NCBI GenBank assembly: GCA_044224905.1
Contig: JBGAJN010000002.1
Coordinates: 1,364,001-1,428,000 of the forward strand
Origin: JBGAJN01 sp044224905
Lineage (GTDB): Bacteria > Verrucomicrobiota > Verrucomicrobiia > Limisphaerales > JBGAJN01
Length of the DNA stretch: 64,000 nucleotides
Reading direction: 5' to 3'
Below the pieces are notes generated by a model. That model was given only the letters and a program-made list of their open reading frames with translations. It did not search any database and was not told the origin of the DNA. Made by a program: the position numbers and the translations under genes. Below are positions 8,657 through 16,116 of the stretch, piece after piece. How positions within the stretch are numbered: position 1 is the stretch's first letter; each line of letters opens with the position of its first letter.

Positions 8657-8756
8657 TCGCGGTTTGTCGACGCCGTTGCGGATCAAGTGCCCCGGAATCG
8701 GCGATTAGGCGCTGCATTCAGTTCGGAATCTTGGGCGCGGCGCGATTTATTCGGAA

Positions 8757-9800
8757 CTACCTCGCGTATTCCAACCACAGAATCTTCCGGCGCATGTCGA
8801 TCGTGGTTTTGTATTTCCGAAAGAGCCCGCTGCCCAGCAGGACGTCGAAATCGCCCGGACCGCTCATCGCCGCGACGTTTTTGAACGTGACGTATCCCAT
8901 TTCCATTCTTGGCAACGTAAAGGTCGCGAATGTTTTCTCGCCCCCGAGGGCGACGACGTCTCCGGCACTTCCGGCTTTGGATTTGGTGGTCAATCCGAGT
9001 TCGGCGAGACGACGCGAGTTGATCATCAGACCGGCGCTATTGCCTGTGTCGACGAGCGCGCGGATTTCATTGGTCGAGTTGACCCGCACGCGTGCGAAGA
9101 GTTGTCGTCCGGTAAACTCGAGCGGCACGCGTGCGGCGAGTTTTTTCGACGAAGGCTCCGGGTAATCTTCAGCGCTGGCGAAGGTCACGTTACGCGTGTC
9201 GGGATTGATGGTGAAATAGGACAGTCGCGAGAGCGTCGACATGCCGAGAAGATTGAATCCCATTTGTGAGATCGGCACGAAACCGAAGAGTCGCTGCTCA
9301 TAGGATTGCAGTCGAATGGCGGTGAAAAGATTGGTGCCCGTCAACTTGCCGCATTCGACGTGCGCGATGCGGCCGAGGTAAAGCGTTTCGCGTCCCGCGA
9401 TCCCGTTGAACGTGGGGTTAAGTTTCGTGGGATCCGCGATGTCGACGTCGTTTTTCAGTGCGACGGACGCTTGGATCACGTTCACCATCGCGCCAGTGTC
9501 GATGATAAACTTTTCGAGCCGCTTGCCGTTGAGTCGAACACCTACAGCAGGAAGATCCGAGGTGAGGCGCCAGAGGGGGACTGTCACGGGCGGAGCGGCG
9601 ATGATCTTTTCTCCAATATCAATAGTGTCCTGACCGCTGGCCCCGGTGGGCGACAATCCGATCGTCTCGGGAGCCACAGCGCGTTGGCGGATCTGTTCTG
9701 CGTCGGCATTGGTCAATTGCTTTTGAGCAGCGGACGCATTGAGGAAACCCCAGCAAACAGAGGCCAGAAACGTCAGCCATCTTGACGCACGACGATTCAT
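8757..9800 (-). CDS. Secreted two-lobed retropepsin-like aspartic protease
   Basis: A 347-residue protein with an N-terminal signal peptide (MNRRASRWLTFLASVCWGFL up to about residue 25). Two aspartic-protease signatures occur: FIIDTGAMVNV (Asp101) and ALVDTGNSAGLMI (Asp251), each followed by the hydrophobic-Gly element expected of a retropepsin lobe (for example NLLGMSTLSRL and DVLLGSGLFRKY). The arrangement is a single chain with two lobes, as in pepsin-like or duplicated bacterial retropepsin-like families, so it could form its own active site without dimerising. Activity is an inference. The ATG at 9800 overlaps the stop of the DUF167 gene by ATGA, suggesting coupled translation. Substrate and true role are unknown; likely periplasmic. 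Confidence 0.75.
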   Translation of the reverse strand: MNRRASRWLTFLASVCWGFLNASAAQKQLTNADAEQIRQRAVAPETIGLSPTGASGQDTIDIGEKIIAAPPVTVPLWRLTSDLPAVGVRLNGKRLEKFIIDTGAMVNVIQASVALKNDVDIADPTKLNPTFNGIAGRETLYLGRIAHVECGKLTGTNLFTAIRLQSYEQRLFGFVPISQMGFNLLGMSTLSRLSYFTINPDTRNVTFASAEDYPEPSSKKLAARVPLEFTGRQLFARVRVNSTNEIRALVDTGNSAGLMINSRRLAELGLTTKSKAGSAGDVVALGGEKTFATFTLPRMEMGYVTFKNVAAMSGPGDFDVLLGSGLFRKYKTTIDMRRKILWLEYAR

Positions 9801-10096
9801 GGGGAGCTGGCGAGTCGTGCTGCAACGGTTTCCAATTTCACGCCGCGGATGAGGATCGTTTTGTGCCGAGAAGTCTGACCGCGGAGGAGTTGCACGGAGC
9901 CGCGGGGGCAATCGAGTGTCTCGGCGAGAAATTTTACGAGCGCTTCGTTCGCTGCGGCATCGACGGGCGGCGCGGTGACTTTGACTTTCAGCTCGGCGCC
10001 GAGGGCTTCGCCGATTTCATTGCGACTCGCGCGCGGCTGCACTTTGACCGCGAGTTGCACGCCCTCGGTCGTGGCACGGAGGTAAGGCGGGTTCAC
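9797..10096 (-). CDS. DUF167 (YggU) family protein
   Basis: A 99-residue protein of the small DUF167/YggU family, whose biochemical role is not established. The core shows VQLAVKVQPRASRNEIGEAL, ELKVKVTAPPVDAAANEALV and KFLAETLDCPRGSVQLLRGQ, then the typical SRHKTILIRG ending. The start is a GTG at 10096 that overlaps the stop of the YggT-like gene (GTGA), and its own stop overlaps the next ATG (ATGA). A much longer open frame continues upstream but only this part resembles a protein family. yggT-yggU adjacency is widespread in bacteria, which supports the call. Confidence 0.88.
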   Translation of the reverse strand: MNPPYLRATTEGVQLAVKVQPRASRNEIGEALGAELKVKVTAPPVDAAANEALVKFLAETLDCPRGSVQLLRGQTSRHKTILIRGVKLETVAARLASSP

Positions 10097-10929
10097 AGCG
10101 GGAGCGCCTTGTAAAAGCGCGTCACTGCTTCCATCCAGCCCCACGCCGCGAGCAGGACAAGGAGGATGCCGATCAACGGAGCGAAATCGATGCGGCCGGC
10201 GCGAAGTGGGAGTTTTTCCAACGGCCCGAGAGCGTTGCGGGCAGTGAGGCTGATGAAGTTCCAGAACGCGTGGTTGCCGAAATAGATGTAGCTGTTGAGC
10301 AAGTGCAACGTGAGCAGAGTGATGATGACCCATTCCCAGGTAAACAGGCTGCTGGCTGCGACCACGGCGGCGAGTTCCACGACGTGAGCGAAGGAGCGCG
10401 ATGCTGGAACCAGCGTGAGGTAATTCATCAGCGGATGTATTGCGAGCCATAGCAGTCCGACGAGCAACGGCGGCAGGATCAGTTTCAATGCGACGGGAAG
10501 GTGATTGAACCAGCCGAGTTGTAGTCGCACCCATTGGTGGACGGGGTCGGATTCGGTCATCCGGCGATTGAGGACGGCGATGATTGCCAGGCCTAGATAC
10601 AATCCCACAAGCGCGCGCAGAAAACTCAGAAACGAATAGAGAAACATCAGCCCGAGGTAATCGCTGCGGAATTTGATCGGCATGATTCCGGCCGCGAGCG
10701 TGGGGGTCCAACGCAATGGTGCACCGATCTGCCAGTAGAAAATCGCTCGCACGAGCAGCAGGCCCAAAAGAAACAGCAGCACGCGAGGTTGCCCACGCGG
10801 CTTTTCCGTGGGGCGCAGTACGGCGAGGAGGGATTTGCCGGGAAGCGGTGGGCTTGAAGCTCGCACGGTGCGCCACTTCAACCAAAGCAGCAGACCGGCC
10901 AGATTCAGAATGGCTTCGAGAAAGCTCAC
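10093..10929 (-). CDS. YggT-family integral membrane protein
   Basis: A 278-residue protein with about six hydrophobic segments, for example VLLFLLGLLLVRAIFYW, LVGLYLGLAIIAVLN and IILPP-like LKLILPPLLVGLLWLAI. Two similar halves carry the pattern of the YggT family (short membrane proteins, function unclear, reported to influence osmotic shock tolerance or division-site organisation in some bacteria). At 278 residues it is larger than single-copy YggT (about 100-190). The start is GTG at 10929; its stop overlaps the GTG of the DUF167 gene. With the neighbours it forms a three-gene coupled unit. Family assignment rests on layout plus the DUF167 neighbour, so it is moderately secure. Confidence 0.7.
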   Translation of the reverse strand: MSFLEAILNLAGLLLWLKWRTVRASSPPLPGKSLLAVLRPTEKPRGQPRVLLFLLGLLLVRAIFYWQIGAPLRWTPTLAAGIMPIKFRSDYLGLMFLYSFLSFLRALVGLYLGLAIIAVLNRRMTESDPVHQWVRLQLGWFNHLPVALKLILPPLLVGLLWLAIHPLMNYLTLVPASRSFAHVVELAAVVAASSLFTWEWVIITLLTLHLLNSYIYFGNHAFWNFISLTARNALGPLEKLPLRAGRIDFAPLIGILLVLLAAWGWMEAVTRFYKALPL

Positions 10930-10935
10930 GGCGAC

Positions 10936-11009
10936 GTAATGAGTAATTCGTAAAGCGTAAGCGAACGGACGCGAAGCCGATTCTTACGCATTACGCGCCA
11001 CTCCTTACG
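10936..11009. repeat. AT-rich intergenic inverted/direct repeat (GTAA/TTACGC type)
   Basis: The short gap between sucD and the YggT-like gene is built from variants of one word: GTAATGAGTAATTCGTAAAG and GCGTAAGCG on one side, CTTACGCATTACGCG and CTTACGCGTCAC on the other, giving an imperfect inverted repeat. A related but shorter direct repeat lies at 11923-11946 on the other flank of sucD. Such repeats are common between genes in this group of bacteria; no function can be read from them. Confidence 0.6.
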
Positions 11010-11011
11010 CG

Positions 11012-11914
11012 TCACATCATTTTCAACAGCGTATCCGCCATTTCGCTCGGCGTGGCGGCGACGCCAATGCCCGCGGCGCGGAATGCTTCGAACTTCGCGG
11101 CGGCGGTGCCTTTGCCACCGCTGACGATCGCGCCGGCGTGGCCCATGCGGCGTCCGGGAGGAGCTGTGGCGCCCGCGATGAAACCAGCGACGGGCTTCTT
11201 GTTGCCGTTCGCCTTGATCCATTCGGCGGCTTCTTCTTCGGCGCTGCCGCCGATTTCGCCGATCATGATGATGCCGTGCGTTTCCGGATCGGCCATGAAC
11301 ATCTTGATGACGTCGAGGTGCGAGGTGCCGTTGACAGGATCGCCACCGATGCCGACGCAGGTGGATTGGCCGACGCCGCGGCAGGTGAGTTGCCACACTG
11401 CTTCGTAGGTCAACGTGCCGGAACGCGAGACGACGCCGATGTTGCCTTTCTTGTGAATGTAGCCGGGCGCAATGCCGATGCGGCAACCGCCGTGGGAATC
11501 CTTGCCTTCACCGGGCGTGACGATGCCGGGGCAGTTCGGTCCGATGAGCCGCGTCTTCGCGCCCTGCATGGCGCGCTTCACCTTGATCATGTCGTTGACC
11601 GGAATGCCTTCGGTGATCGCGACGACGAGATCGAGTCCCGCGTCAACGCCTTCGAGAATGGCGTCGCCCGCGAAGGGCGGGGGAACGAACACTGCGCTGG
11701 CGGTGGCGCCGGTTTGCTTCACGGCGTCGGCAACGGTGTCGAAGATCGGAACCTTCTTGCCCGCGTGCTCGAACGTCTGGCCGCCTTTACCAGGCGTGAC
11801 GCCCGCGACGACGGCGGTGCCGTATTCGATGGAGAGTTGCGCGTGACGCGCGCCGAAGCTGCCGGTGATTCCTTGAACAAGGACCTTGGTTTGGGGGGTG
11901 ACGAGTATGGCCAT
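11012..11914 (-). CDS. sucD: Succinate-CoA ligase (ADP-forming) alpha subunit
   Basis: A 300-residue subunit of succinyl-CoA synthetase, which makes ATP (or GTP) from succinyl-CoA in the TCA cycle. The CoA-binding domain begins MAILVTPQTKVLVQGITGSF and contains the family's YGTAVVAGVTPGKGG. The ligase domain carries the phosphohistidine region (GHAGAIVSGGKGTA, His in MGHAGAI) and RLIGPNCPGIVTPGE. Length equals the usual 290-300. Partner sucC lies upstream on the same strand but is separated by two small genes, which is unusual because sucCD are normally adjacent. Confidence 0.97.
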   Translation of the reverse strand: MAILVTPQTKVLVQGITGSFGARHAQLSIEYGTAVVAGVTPGKGGQTFEHAGKKVPIFDTVADAVKQTGATASAVFVPPPFAGDAILEGVDAGLDLVVAITEGIPVNDMIKVKRAMQGAKTRLIGPNCPGIVTPGEGKDSHGGCRIGIAPGYIHKKGNIGVVSRSGTLTYEAVWQLTCRGVGQSTCVGIGGDPVNGTSHLDVIKMFMADPETHGIIMIGEIGGSAEEEAAEWIKANGNKKPVAGFIAGATAPPGRRMGHAGAIVSGGKGTAAAKFEAFRAAGIGVAATPSEMADTLLKMM

Positions 11915-11922
11915 GGGAAATG

Positions 11923-11946
11923 AGTAATCAGTTTTTAGTAATCAGT
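11923..11946. repeat. 10-bp direct repeat AGTAATCAGT
   Basis: Two exact copies of AGTAATCAGT (11923-11932 and 11937-11946) separated by four T. The second copy runs into the stop codon of the VOC gene (11942-11944), so the repeat sits at the sucD/VOC junction. It resembles the repeat at 10936-11009 in base content and position next to sucD. Confidence 0.7.
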
Positions 11947-12322
11947 GGTGGCCGGCGTTGCGCTTGTGGATGCAAATTAAATTGCCTTCGGTGTCGTAGA
12001 CAAATGCCATCCGGCAGACCGGCGTGGGAAATGGTTCCATCTTGAATTTCACGCCGTTGGATTTCAGATGCGCGATAGATGCGTCGAAGTCTTCGACCTC
12101 GAGCCCGACAGAACAACCGGTGGCGGTCGGCTTCCAGTCTGGCGCTCCGGCACCGAGGGAAAGCGTGCCGTTGGCAATATCATACTCCACCCATTCCATG
12201 CCGCCGGGTGTGCCTGAATGGTAAGTCGGTTTGAGCCCCAGTACGCCTTCGTAAAACTTCCGCGCCCTTGTCATGTCGGTGACCGGGTAACAACTGAAGG
12301 CGATTTCCTGAACGTTAATCAT
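11942..12322 (-). CDS. VOC-family (glyoxalase/bleomycin-resistance fold) protein
   Basis: A 126-residue single-domain protein of the vicinal-oxygen-chelate superfamily. It starts MINVQEIAFSCYPVTDMTRA with RKFYEGVLGLKPTYHSG, the classic first beta-alpha unit, and ends AFVYDTEGNLICIHKRNAGH, the typical C-terminal strand with the FxDPEGN-like motif. Such proteins bind a divalent metal and may be isomerases, dioxygenases or thiol transferases; the substrate is unknown. The ATG at 12322 gives the conserved start; a longer in-frame start has no support. The gene lies between sucC and sucD, in the same direction, which suggests co-transcription but not a shared pathway. Confidence 0.87.
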   Translation of the reverse strand: MINVQEIAFSCYPVTDMTRARKFYEGVLGLKPTYHSGTPGGMEWVEYDIANGTLSLGAGAPDWKPTATGCSVGLEVEDFDASIAHLKSNGVKFKMEPFPTPVCRMAFVYDTEGNLICIHKRNAGHH

Positions 12323-12341
12323 CGTGGCAGAAGCTGTCGCG

Positions 12342-12692
12342 TTACGCTGCCGTCGATCGGTTCGCGCGGTGCACAAGGTTTGCCGGCCAATCGGTGTTTT
12401 TGCGGAGCGCTTTGGGCAAGCTTTTCAGCTGAGCGCGCAAGACGTTCAACAAGCTTTTGTGCGCTTTCTGTTTGGCCGGGACGGCGATGGCCACGGGTGC
12501 GTGAGTTCTCTGTTGCCGGCGAATCAATGCGACTTCGTGACGCAATTGGGCGACGGACTTCTCCGTTTCCGCATTGCGCCGCGAGAGTTCGACGACCTGG
12601 CTTTGCAATTCGATCAACTGCTTCAACACGTCCACGTCCCCGCCCGATGGGGCAGGGGTGCGGACTTCGTTGACGGCGAATCGAGCGCTCAC
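12342..12692 (-). CDS. Small predicted coiled-coil protein between sucC and the VOC gene
   Basis: About 116 residues, not recognised. The middle (LKQLIELQSQVVELSRRNAE and onward to EVALIRRQQ) has heptad-like spacing of Leu/Val/Ile and is likely a coiled coil; the C-terminus is strongly basic (KSLPKALRKNTDW). The start is uncertain: a GTG at 12692 follows the sucC stop cleanly, while a TTG at 12728 would overlap sucC by 23 bases; neither has a clear ribosome-binding site. It lies 19 bases before the VOC gene. It may be a real small protein, but absence of a good start lowers confidence. Confidence 0.5.
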   Translation of the reverse strand: MSARFAVNEVRTPAPSGGDVDVLKQLIELQSQVVELSRRNAETEKSVAQLRHEVALIRRQQRTHAPVAIAVPAKQKAHKSLLNVLRAQLKSLPKALRKNTDWPANLVHRANRSTAA

Positions 12693-12705
12693 GGTGCGGG
12701 ATGAA

Positions 12706-13911
12706 TTACTTGGCGACGGCTTTGACAACCTTCTGGGCGGCGTCGGCCATTGTGTCGCCGCTGATGATCGTGAGTCCGGATTCCGCGAGCGTCTTCTTGC
12801 CGGCTAGAACGTTGTTGCCTTCGAGACGAACCACGAGCGGAAGTTTCAATCCGGTTTCCTTCACCGCCGCGACGATGCCCGTGGCGATGACGTTGCAATC
12901 CATGATTCCGCCGAAAATATTCACGAAGATGCCCTTCACGGCTGGGTCTTGGAGAATGATTTTAAAAGCGGCCGTCACCTGTTCCTTGCTCGCGCCACCG
13001 CCGACGTCGAGGAAGTTCGCCGGCATGCCGCCGAAGTGCTGAATGATGTCCATCGTGGACATCGCGAGGCCGGCGCCATTGACGAGGCAGGCGATCGAGC
13101 CATCGAGTTTGATGTAGTTGAGCGAAAACTTGCTCGCTTCGATTTCCAGCGGTGCTTCCTCGGCGAGGTCGCGCATCTCCTGAATGTCCTTGTGGCGATA
13201 CAGGGCGTTGTCATCGAGGGAAACTTTTGCATCGACGGCGACGACCGTATCTTTTCCGTCTACGCCGGTAATAATGCAGAGCGGGTTGATTTCAACCATC
13301 GCGGCGTCGCATTCCCACCACGTCTTGTAAACGCCGAGGAGAAGCTTCACGCCGGCATTGAACGCGTCGCCCTTGAGGCCGAGCGCTGAGGCGATCTTCC
13401 GAGCCTGATAAGGCATCATGCCGACGGCAGGGTCGATGTGTTCTTTGAAAATCTTCTCCGGCGATTTCTCGGCGACCTCTTCAATGTCCACGCCGCCTTC
13501 GGTGCTGGCCATGATCAACGGGCGGGAGTTCGCGCGGTCGAGCAACACGGCGAGATACAATTCCTTCTTGATGTCGGGCGCGGCGGCGATGAGCAGCGTG
13601 CTGACGAGGCGGCCTTCGGGGCCGGTCTGTTTCGTCACGAGCACGTTGCCGAGCATCGCGGTGGCGAACGTCACGACGTCCTCGACGGACTTGGCGAGTT
13701 TCACGCCGCCCTTGAAGCCGCTTTTGAAAGTGCCCTTGCCGCGACCGCCGGCATGGATTTGGGATTTCACCACGGCGAGTTTGTTTCCGGCGCCGAAGAT
13801 TTTTTCGGCGATCGCCTTGGCTTGTTCAACGGTGGTGCAAGGATCGCCCTGCGGCACCGCGACGCCGTATTGAGCGAGCAACTTCTTGGCTTGGTATTCG
13901 TGAATGTTCAT
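12706..13911 (-). CDS. sucC: Succinate-CoA ligase (ADP-forming) beta subunit
   Basis: A 401-residue ATP-grasp subunit of succinyl-CoA synthetase. It opens MNIHEYQAKKLLAQYGVAVP, the family signature, followed by VVKSQIHAGGRGKGTFKSGF (nucleotide-binding region), VEINPLCII and GIFVNIFGGIMDCNVIATGI, the loop that contacts the alpha subunit and phosphate. Length is slightly above the usual 385-390. It is upstream of sucD with two small genes between. Citrate synthase is the next gene upstream on the same strand, so this is a partial TCA cluster. Confidence 0.97.
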   Translation of the reverse strand: MNIHEYQAKKLLAQYGVAVPQGDPCTTVEQAKAIAEKIFGAGNKLAVVKSQIHAGGRGKGTFKSGFKGGVKLAKSVEDVVTFATAMLGNVLVTKQTGPEGRLVSTLLIAAAPDIKKELYLAVLLDRANSRPLIMASTEGGVDIEEVAEKSPEKIFKEHIDPAVGMMPYQARKIASALGLKGDAFNAGVKLLLGVYKTWWECDAAMVEINPLCIITGVDGKDTVVAVDAKVSLDDNALYRHKDIQEMRDLAEEAPLEIEASKFSLNYIKLDGSIACLVNGAGLAMSTMDIIQHFGGMPANFLDVGGGASKEQVTAAFKIILQDPAVKGIFVNIFGGIMDCNVIATGIVAAVKETGLKLPLVVRLEGNNVLAGKKTLAESGLTIISGDTMADAAQKVVKAVAK

Positions 13912-13922
13912 TTCGGGAAAAC

Positions 13923-14014
13923 TTCGATGTTCGAGGTTGGATGTTCAGTGTTCGATGTTTTGGTTCCCGAAGTTGAGCACCGAACATTCAACCTCGAACA
14001 CCGAACATCGAACC
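13923..14014. repeat. Imperfect intergenic inverted repeat (TTCGAGGTTGAATGTTC type)
   Basis: The gap between sucC and gltA is almost entirely made of variants of one word. The left arm (13923-13959) reads TTCGATGTTCGAGGTTGGAT then GTTCAGTGTTCGATGTT. The right arm (13981-14012) holds the complement, GAACATTCAACCTCGAACAC then CGAACATCGAA. The word TTCGAGGTTGRATGTTC occurs once on each strand. This is a dispersed repeat style I associate with verrucomicrobial genomes; folding into a large hairpin after gltA or before sucC is possible. Confidence 0.75.
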
Positions 14015-14022
14015 GCGGTTCG

Positions 14023-15156
14023 TCACCGCTGTTCGACGGGCGTGACCTTCAATCCAGTGGGTCCGATGTAAACGCTTTGCGGACGGATAAGGCGGTTGTC
14101 GGCCAGTTGTTCGAGCACGTGGGCGGTCCAGCCGCTGGTGCGCGCGATCGCGAAGATTGGCGTGAAAAGATCGGTCGGAATTCCGAGCGAGTAATAAACC
14201 GTGGCGGAATAGAAATCGACGTTCGCGTGGAGATGCTTTTCGTTGAGCATAATCTCGGCGATGCGTTCGCTCATCTGGATCCACTTCGCCTGGCCGAGCT
14301 TGGTGCTGAGAATCTGCGCCATGCGCTTGAGGTGCGGCGCGCGCGGGTCGAGCACTTTGTAAATGCGGTGTCCGATGCCCATGATCTTCTTCTTCTGCGC
14401 GAGTGCGTCCGCGACCCACGCGTCGACTTTTTCGAGCGAGCCGATCTCCTGGAGCATTTTAATCACGCCTTCATTCGCGCCGCCGTGCAGCGGGCCTTTG
14501 AGCGTGCCGATGGCGGAAGTGATCGCCGAATACATGTCGCTCAAGGTGGCGATCGTGACCCGCGCGCTGAACGTGGAAGCGTTCATGCCGTGGTCGGCGT
14601 GCAGCACGTAGCACATGTCCATCGTGCTTTCCTTTTCTGCGGACGGTTTCTCGCCGTCGATCATGTAGAGGAAGTTTGCCGCTTCGCCGAGGCTGAGGTC
14701 GGGATGAACCGGGCGTTTGCCCTGACGCGCGCGGTGGAAATAGGCGGTGATGACGGGGATTTGCGCGATGAGCCTGAGTGCCTTGCGGCGCTGCGCGTGC
14801 ATCGTGTCGTCGTCGCACGCGGTGTCGAAGCAGCCCAGCGCGGAAATGCCGGTGCGAACCGCGTGCATCGGCGGCGTCGTCTTCGGGAGCGACGTCATAA
14901 TGTCGATGACGCCTTGAGGAAGTTCGCGGAAGCCGGCGAGGGTCGCCTTCAACTCGGCGAGTTCCTTCTTGTTCGGCAGGTGGCCGTGATGAAGGAGGTG
15001 GACGACTTCTTCGTAGGAAACTTTTCCGGCGAGTTCGTTGATGTCGTAACCGCAGTAAATCAATTGGCCGATGTCGCCGCGGACGTCACTGAGACGGGTG
15101 CTGGCAGCGACGATTCCTTCGAGGCCTTTGGTGGGTGATGCAGCAGGGGTGGTCAT
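14023..15156 (-). CDS. gltA: Citrate synthase
   Basis: A 377-residue citrate synthase, which condenses acetyl-CoA with oxaloacetate. It begins MTTPAASPTKGLEGIVAAST and shows the short-form (about 370-residue) layout of Gram-positive and 2-methylcitrate-type enzymes. Visible landmarks are DINELAGKVSYEEVVHLL, the His-containing ADHGMNASTFSARV, GPLHGGANEGV and GIGHRIYKVLDPRAPHLK, plus the C-terminal TSGWTAHVLEQ. The two active-site His (in DHGMNAS and GPLHGGA or GIGHRIY regions) and the late Asp region are covered. Methylcitrate synthase cannot be excluded from sequence alone, but the neighbouring sucC and sucD favour citrate synthase. Confidence 0.92.
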   Translation of the reverse strand: MTTPAASPTKGLEGIVAASTRLSDVRGDIGQLIYCGYDINELAGKVSYEEVVHLLHHGHLPNKKELAELKATLAGFRELPQGVIDIMTSLPKTTPPMHAVRTGISALGCFDTACDDDTMHAQRRKALRLIAQIPVITAYFHRARQGKRPVHPDLSLGEAANFLYMIDGEKPSAEKESTMDMCYVLHADHGMNASTFSARVTIATLSDMYSAITSAIGTLKGPLHGGANEGVIKMLQEIGSLEKVDAWVADALAQKKKIMGIGHRIYKVLDPRAPHLKRMAQILSTKLGQAKWIQMSERIAEIMLNEKHLHANVDFYSATVYYSLGIPTDLFTPIFAIARTSGWTAHVLEQLADNRLIRPQSVYIGPTGLKVTPVEQR

Positions 15157-15199
15157 GAATGTTTCTGAAAATTCAAAATCGCGTCAAATTCGACACGGC

Positions 15200-15229
15200 A
15201 ATCTAGGTGACGCTTCTTTGATGCGTCAA
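15200..15229 (-). promoter_or_regulatory. Candidate sigma-70 promoter of gltA
   Basis: On the minus strand TTGACG (complement of 15224-15229) and TAGATT (complement of 15200-15205) are spaced by 18 bases, with an expected start about 37 bases before the gltA ATG. Both hexamers differ from consensus at one or two positions. The lipoprotein gene upstream ends at 15273, just before this site, which supports an independent start for gltA. Confidence 0.5.
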
Positions 15230-15272
15230 CGGTTTTCACGGAAAAGCGCGCTCATTTACCAAACAAACACAG

Positions 15273-16001
15273 CTAATCCTTCCCGTCGTAAAGCCAGTGC
15301 ACGATCGTGGCTGCGCAACGTTGACGGAAAGTCTCCAACTCACGGCGGAAAATTGCCGCGTCGTTTGCCGCCCACTCGCTCAGTCGGTGCGCCGGGCTTC
15401 GGTAGTCGAGGGGAACCACCGCCAGTAACTCGCCGTCGCGCCGCCGATGCGCAGTCACCATCAGCGAACCGTGGAGCACCACGGGAGGGTTCGTGCCCTC
15501 GGCACGGAGCAACCCGTGGGAAAATTGTTTCACCGAAATGAGCGTATCGGACTGCGACGTTTGGCCCGTTGTTTGAATTGTCATTTGATGATCCCGCAGC
15601 GCGAGTTCGGCGATCAGTTTGTTGAAACCCGGCTGGAGCGGTGATGCCGCCACGACGCTCCTCAAGGCGTTCGTCACGCGTGCGATCTCTTTCGGCGAAA
15701 CCCCGGTGAGAGGCAAGACGACGACGCTGGGTTTGCTTGCGGTCTGATTAGTCGCGTGCGAGGCGCCTGAGAACATGCCGTTCAGTATGGCGTCCGCTGC
15801 TTCGTATTTGGAATGGTGGGTGAAGAACGTGAACGCGGGCGTGGGTTGGGGCGCGGATACCAGGGCGATTGTGCCGAATGATTTCAAGGTCGCGCGCGAA
15901 ACGGGCAGTGTCTCGCTAACGTGGTGAGACGAATCGTCCTTGGTGGTCGCGCAGCCGGTGACGACCGCCACGAGAATAATAAATGGAAGTGCGTTTTTCA
16001 C
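15273..16001 (-). CDS. Putative lipoprotein of unknown function
   Basis: A 242-residue protein. From a GTG at 16001 it reads VKNALPFIILVAVVTGCATT, a lipoprotein signal with lipobox VTGC and Cys17, followed by a polar linker (TKDDSSHHVSE). Longer in-frame starts would place the lipobox about 90 residues inside and are rejected. The body is mixed alpha/beta with no motif I recognise; it ends with a run rich in aromatic and basic residues (FRQRCAATIVHWLYDGKD). It is divergent from the amidase gene at 16117 with 115 bases between. Expected location is the inner or outer membrane facing the periplasm. Confidence 0.7.
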   Translation of the reverse strand: MKNALPFIILVAVVTGCATTKDDSSHHVSETLPVSRATLKSFGTIALVSAPQPTPAFTFFTHHSKYEAADAILNGMFSGASHATNQTASKPSVVVLPLTGVSPKEIARVTNALRSVVAASPLQPGFNKLIAELALRDHQMTIQTTGQTSQSDTLISVKQFSHGLLRAEGTNPPVVLHGSLMVTAHRRRDGELLAVVPLDYRSPAHRLSEWAANDAAIFRRELETFRQRCAATIVHWLYDGKD

Positions 16002-16116
16002 TTGAGTAAAGCCCTTGGTATCGGACCCGCGCGGTATCCCAGCAAATGCCGGCGCCACGGTCAACCGGCATTTCCCTTGAACTGGTTCGCGCTGGACGGC
16101 AGATTTCGCGCCGATC

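Noticed and set aside
10097..10885. Long minus-strand frame continuous with the DUF167 gene
   Set aside because: Its upstream part is the shadow of the YggT-like gene in another frame; only the last 99 residues resemble a protein family.
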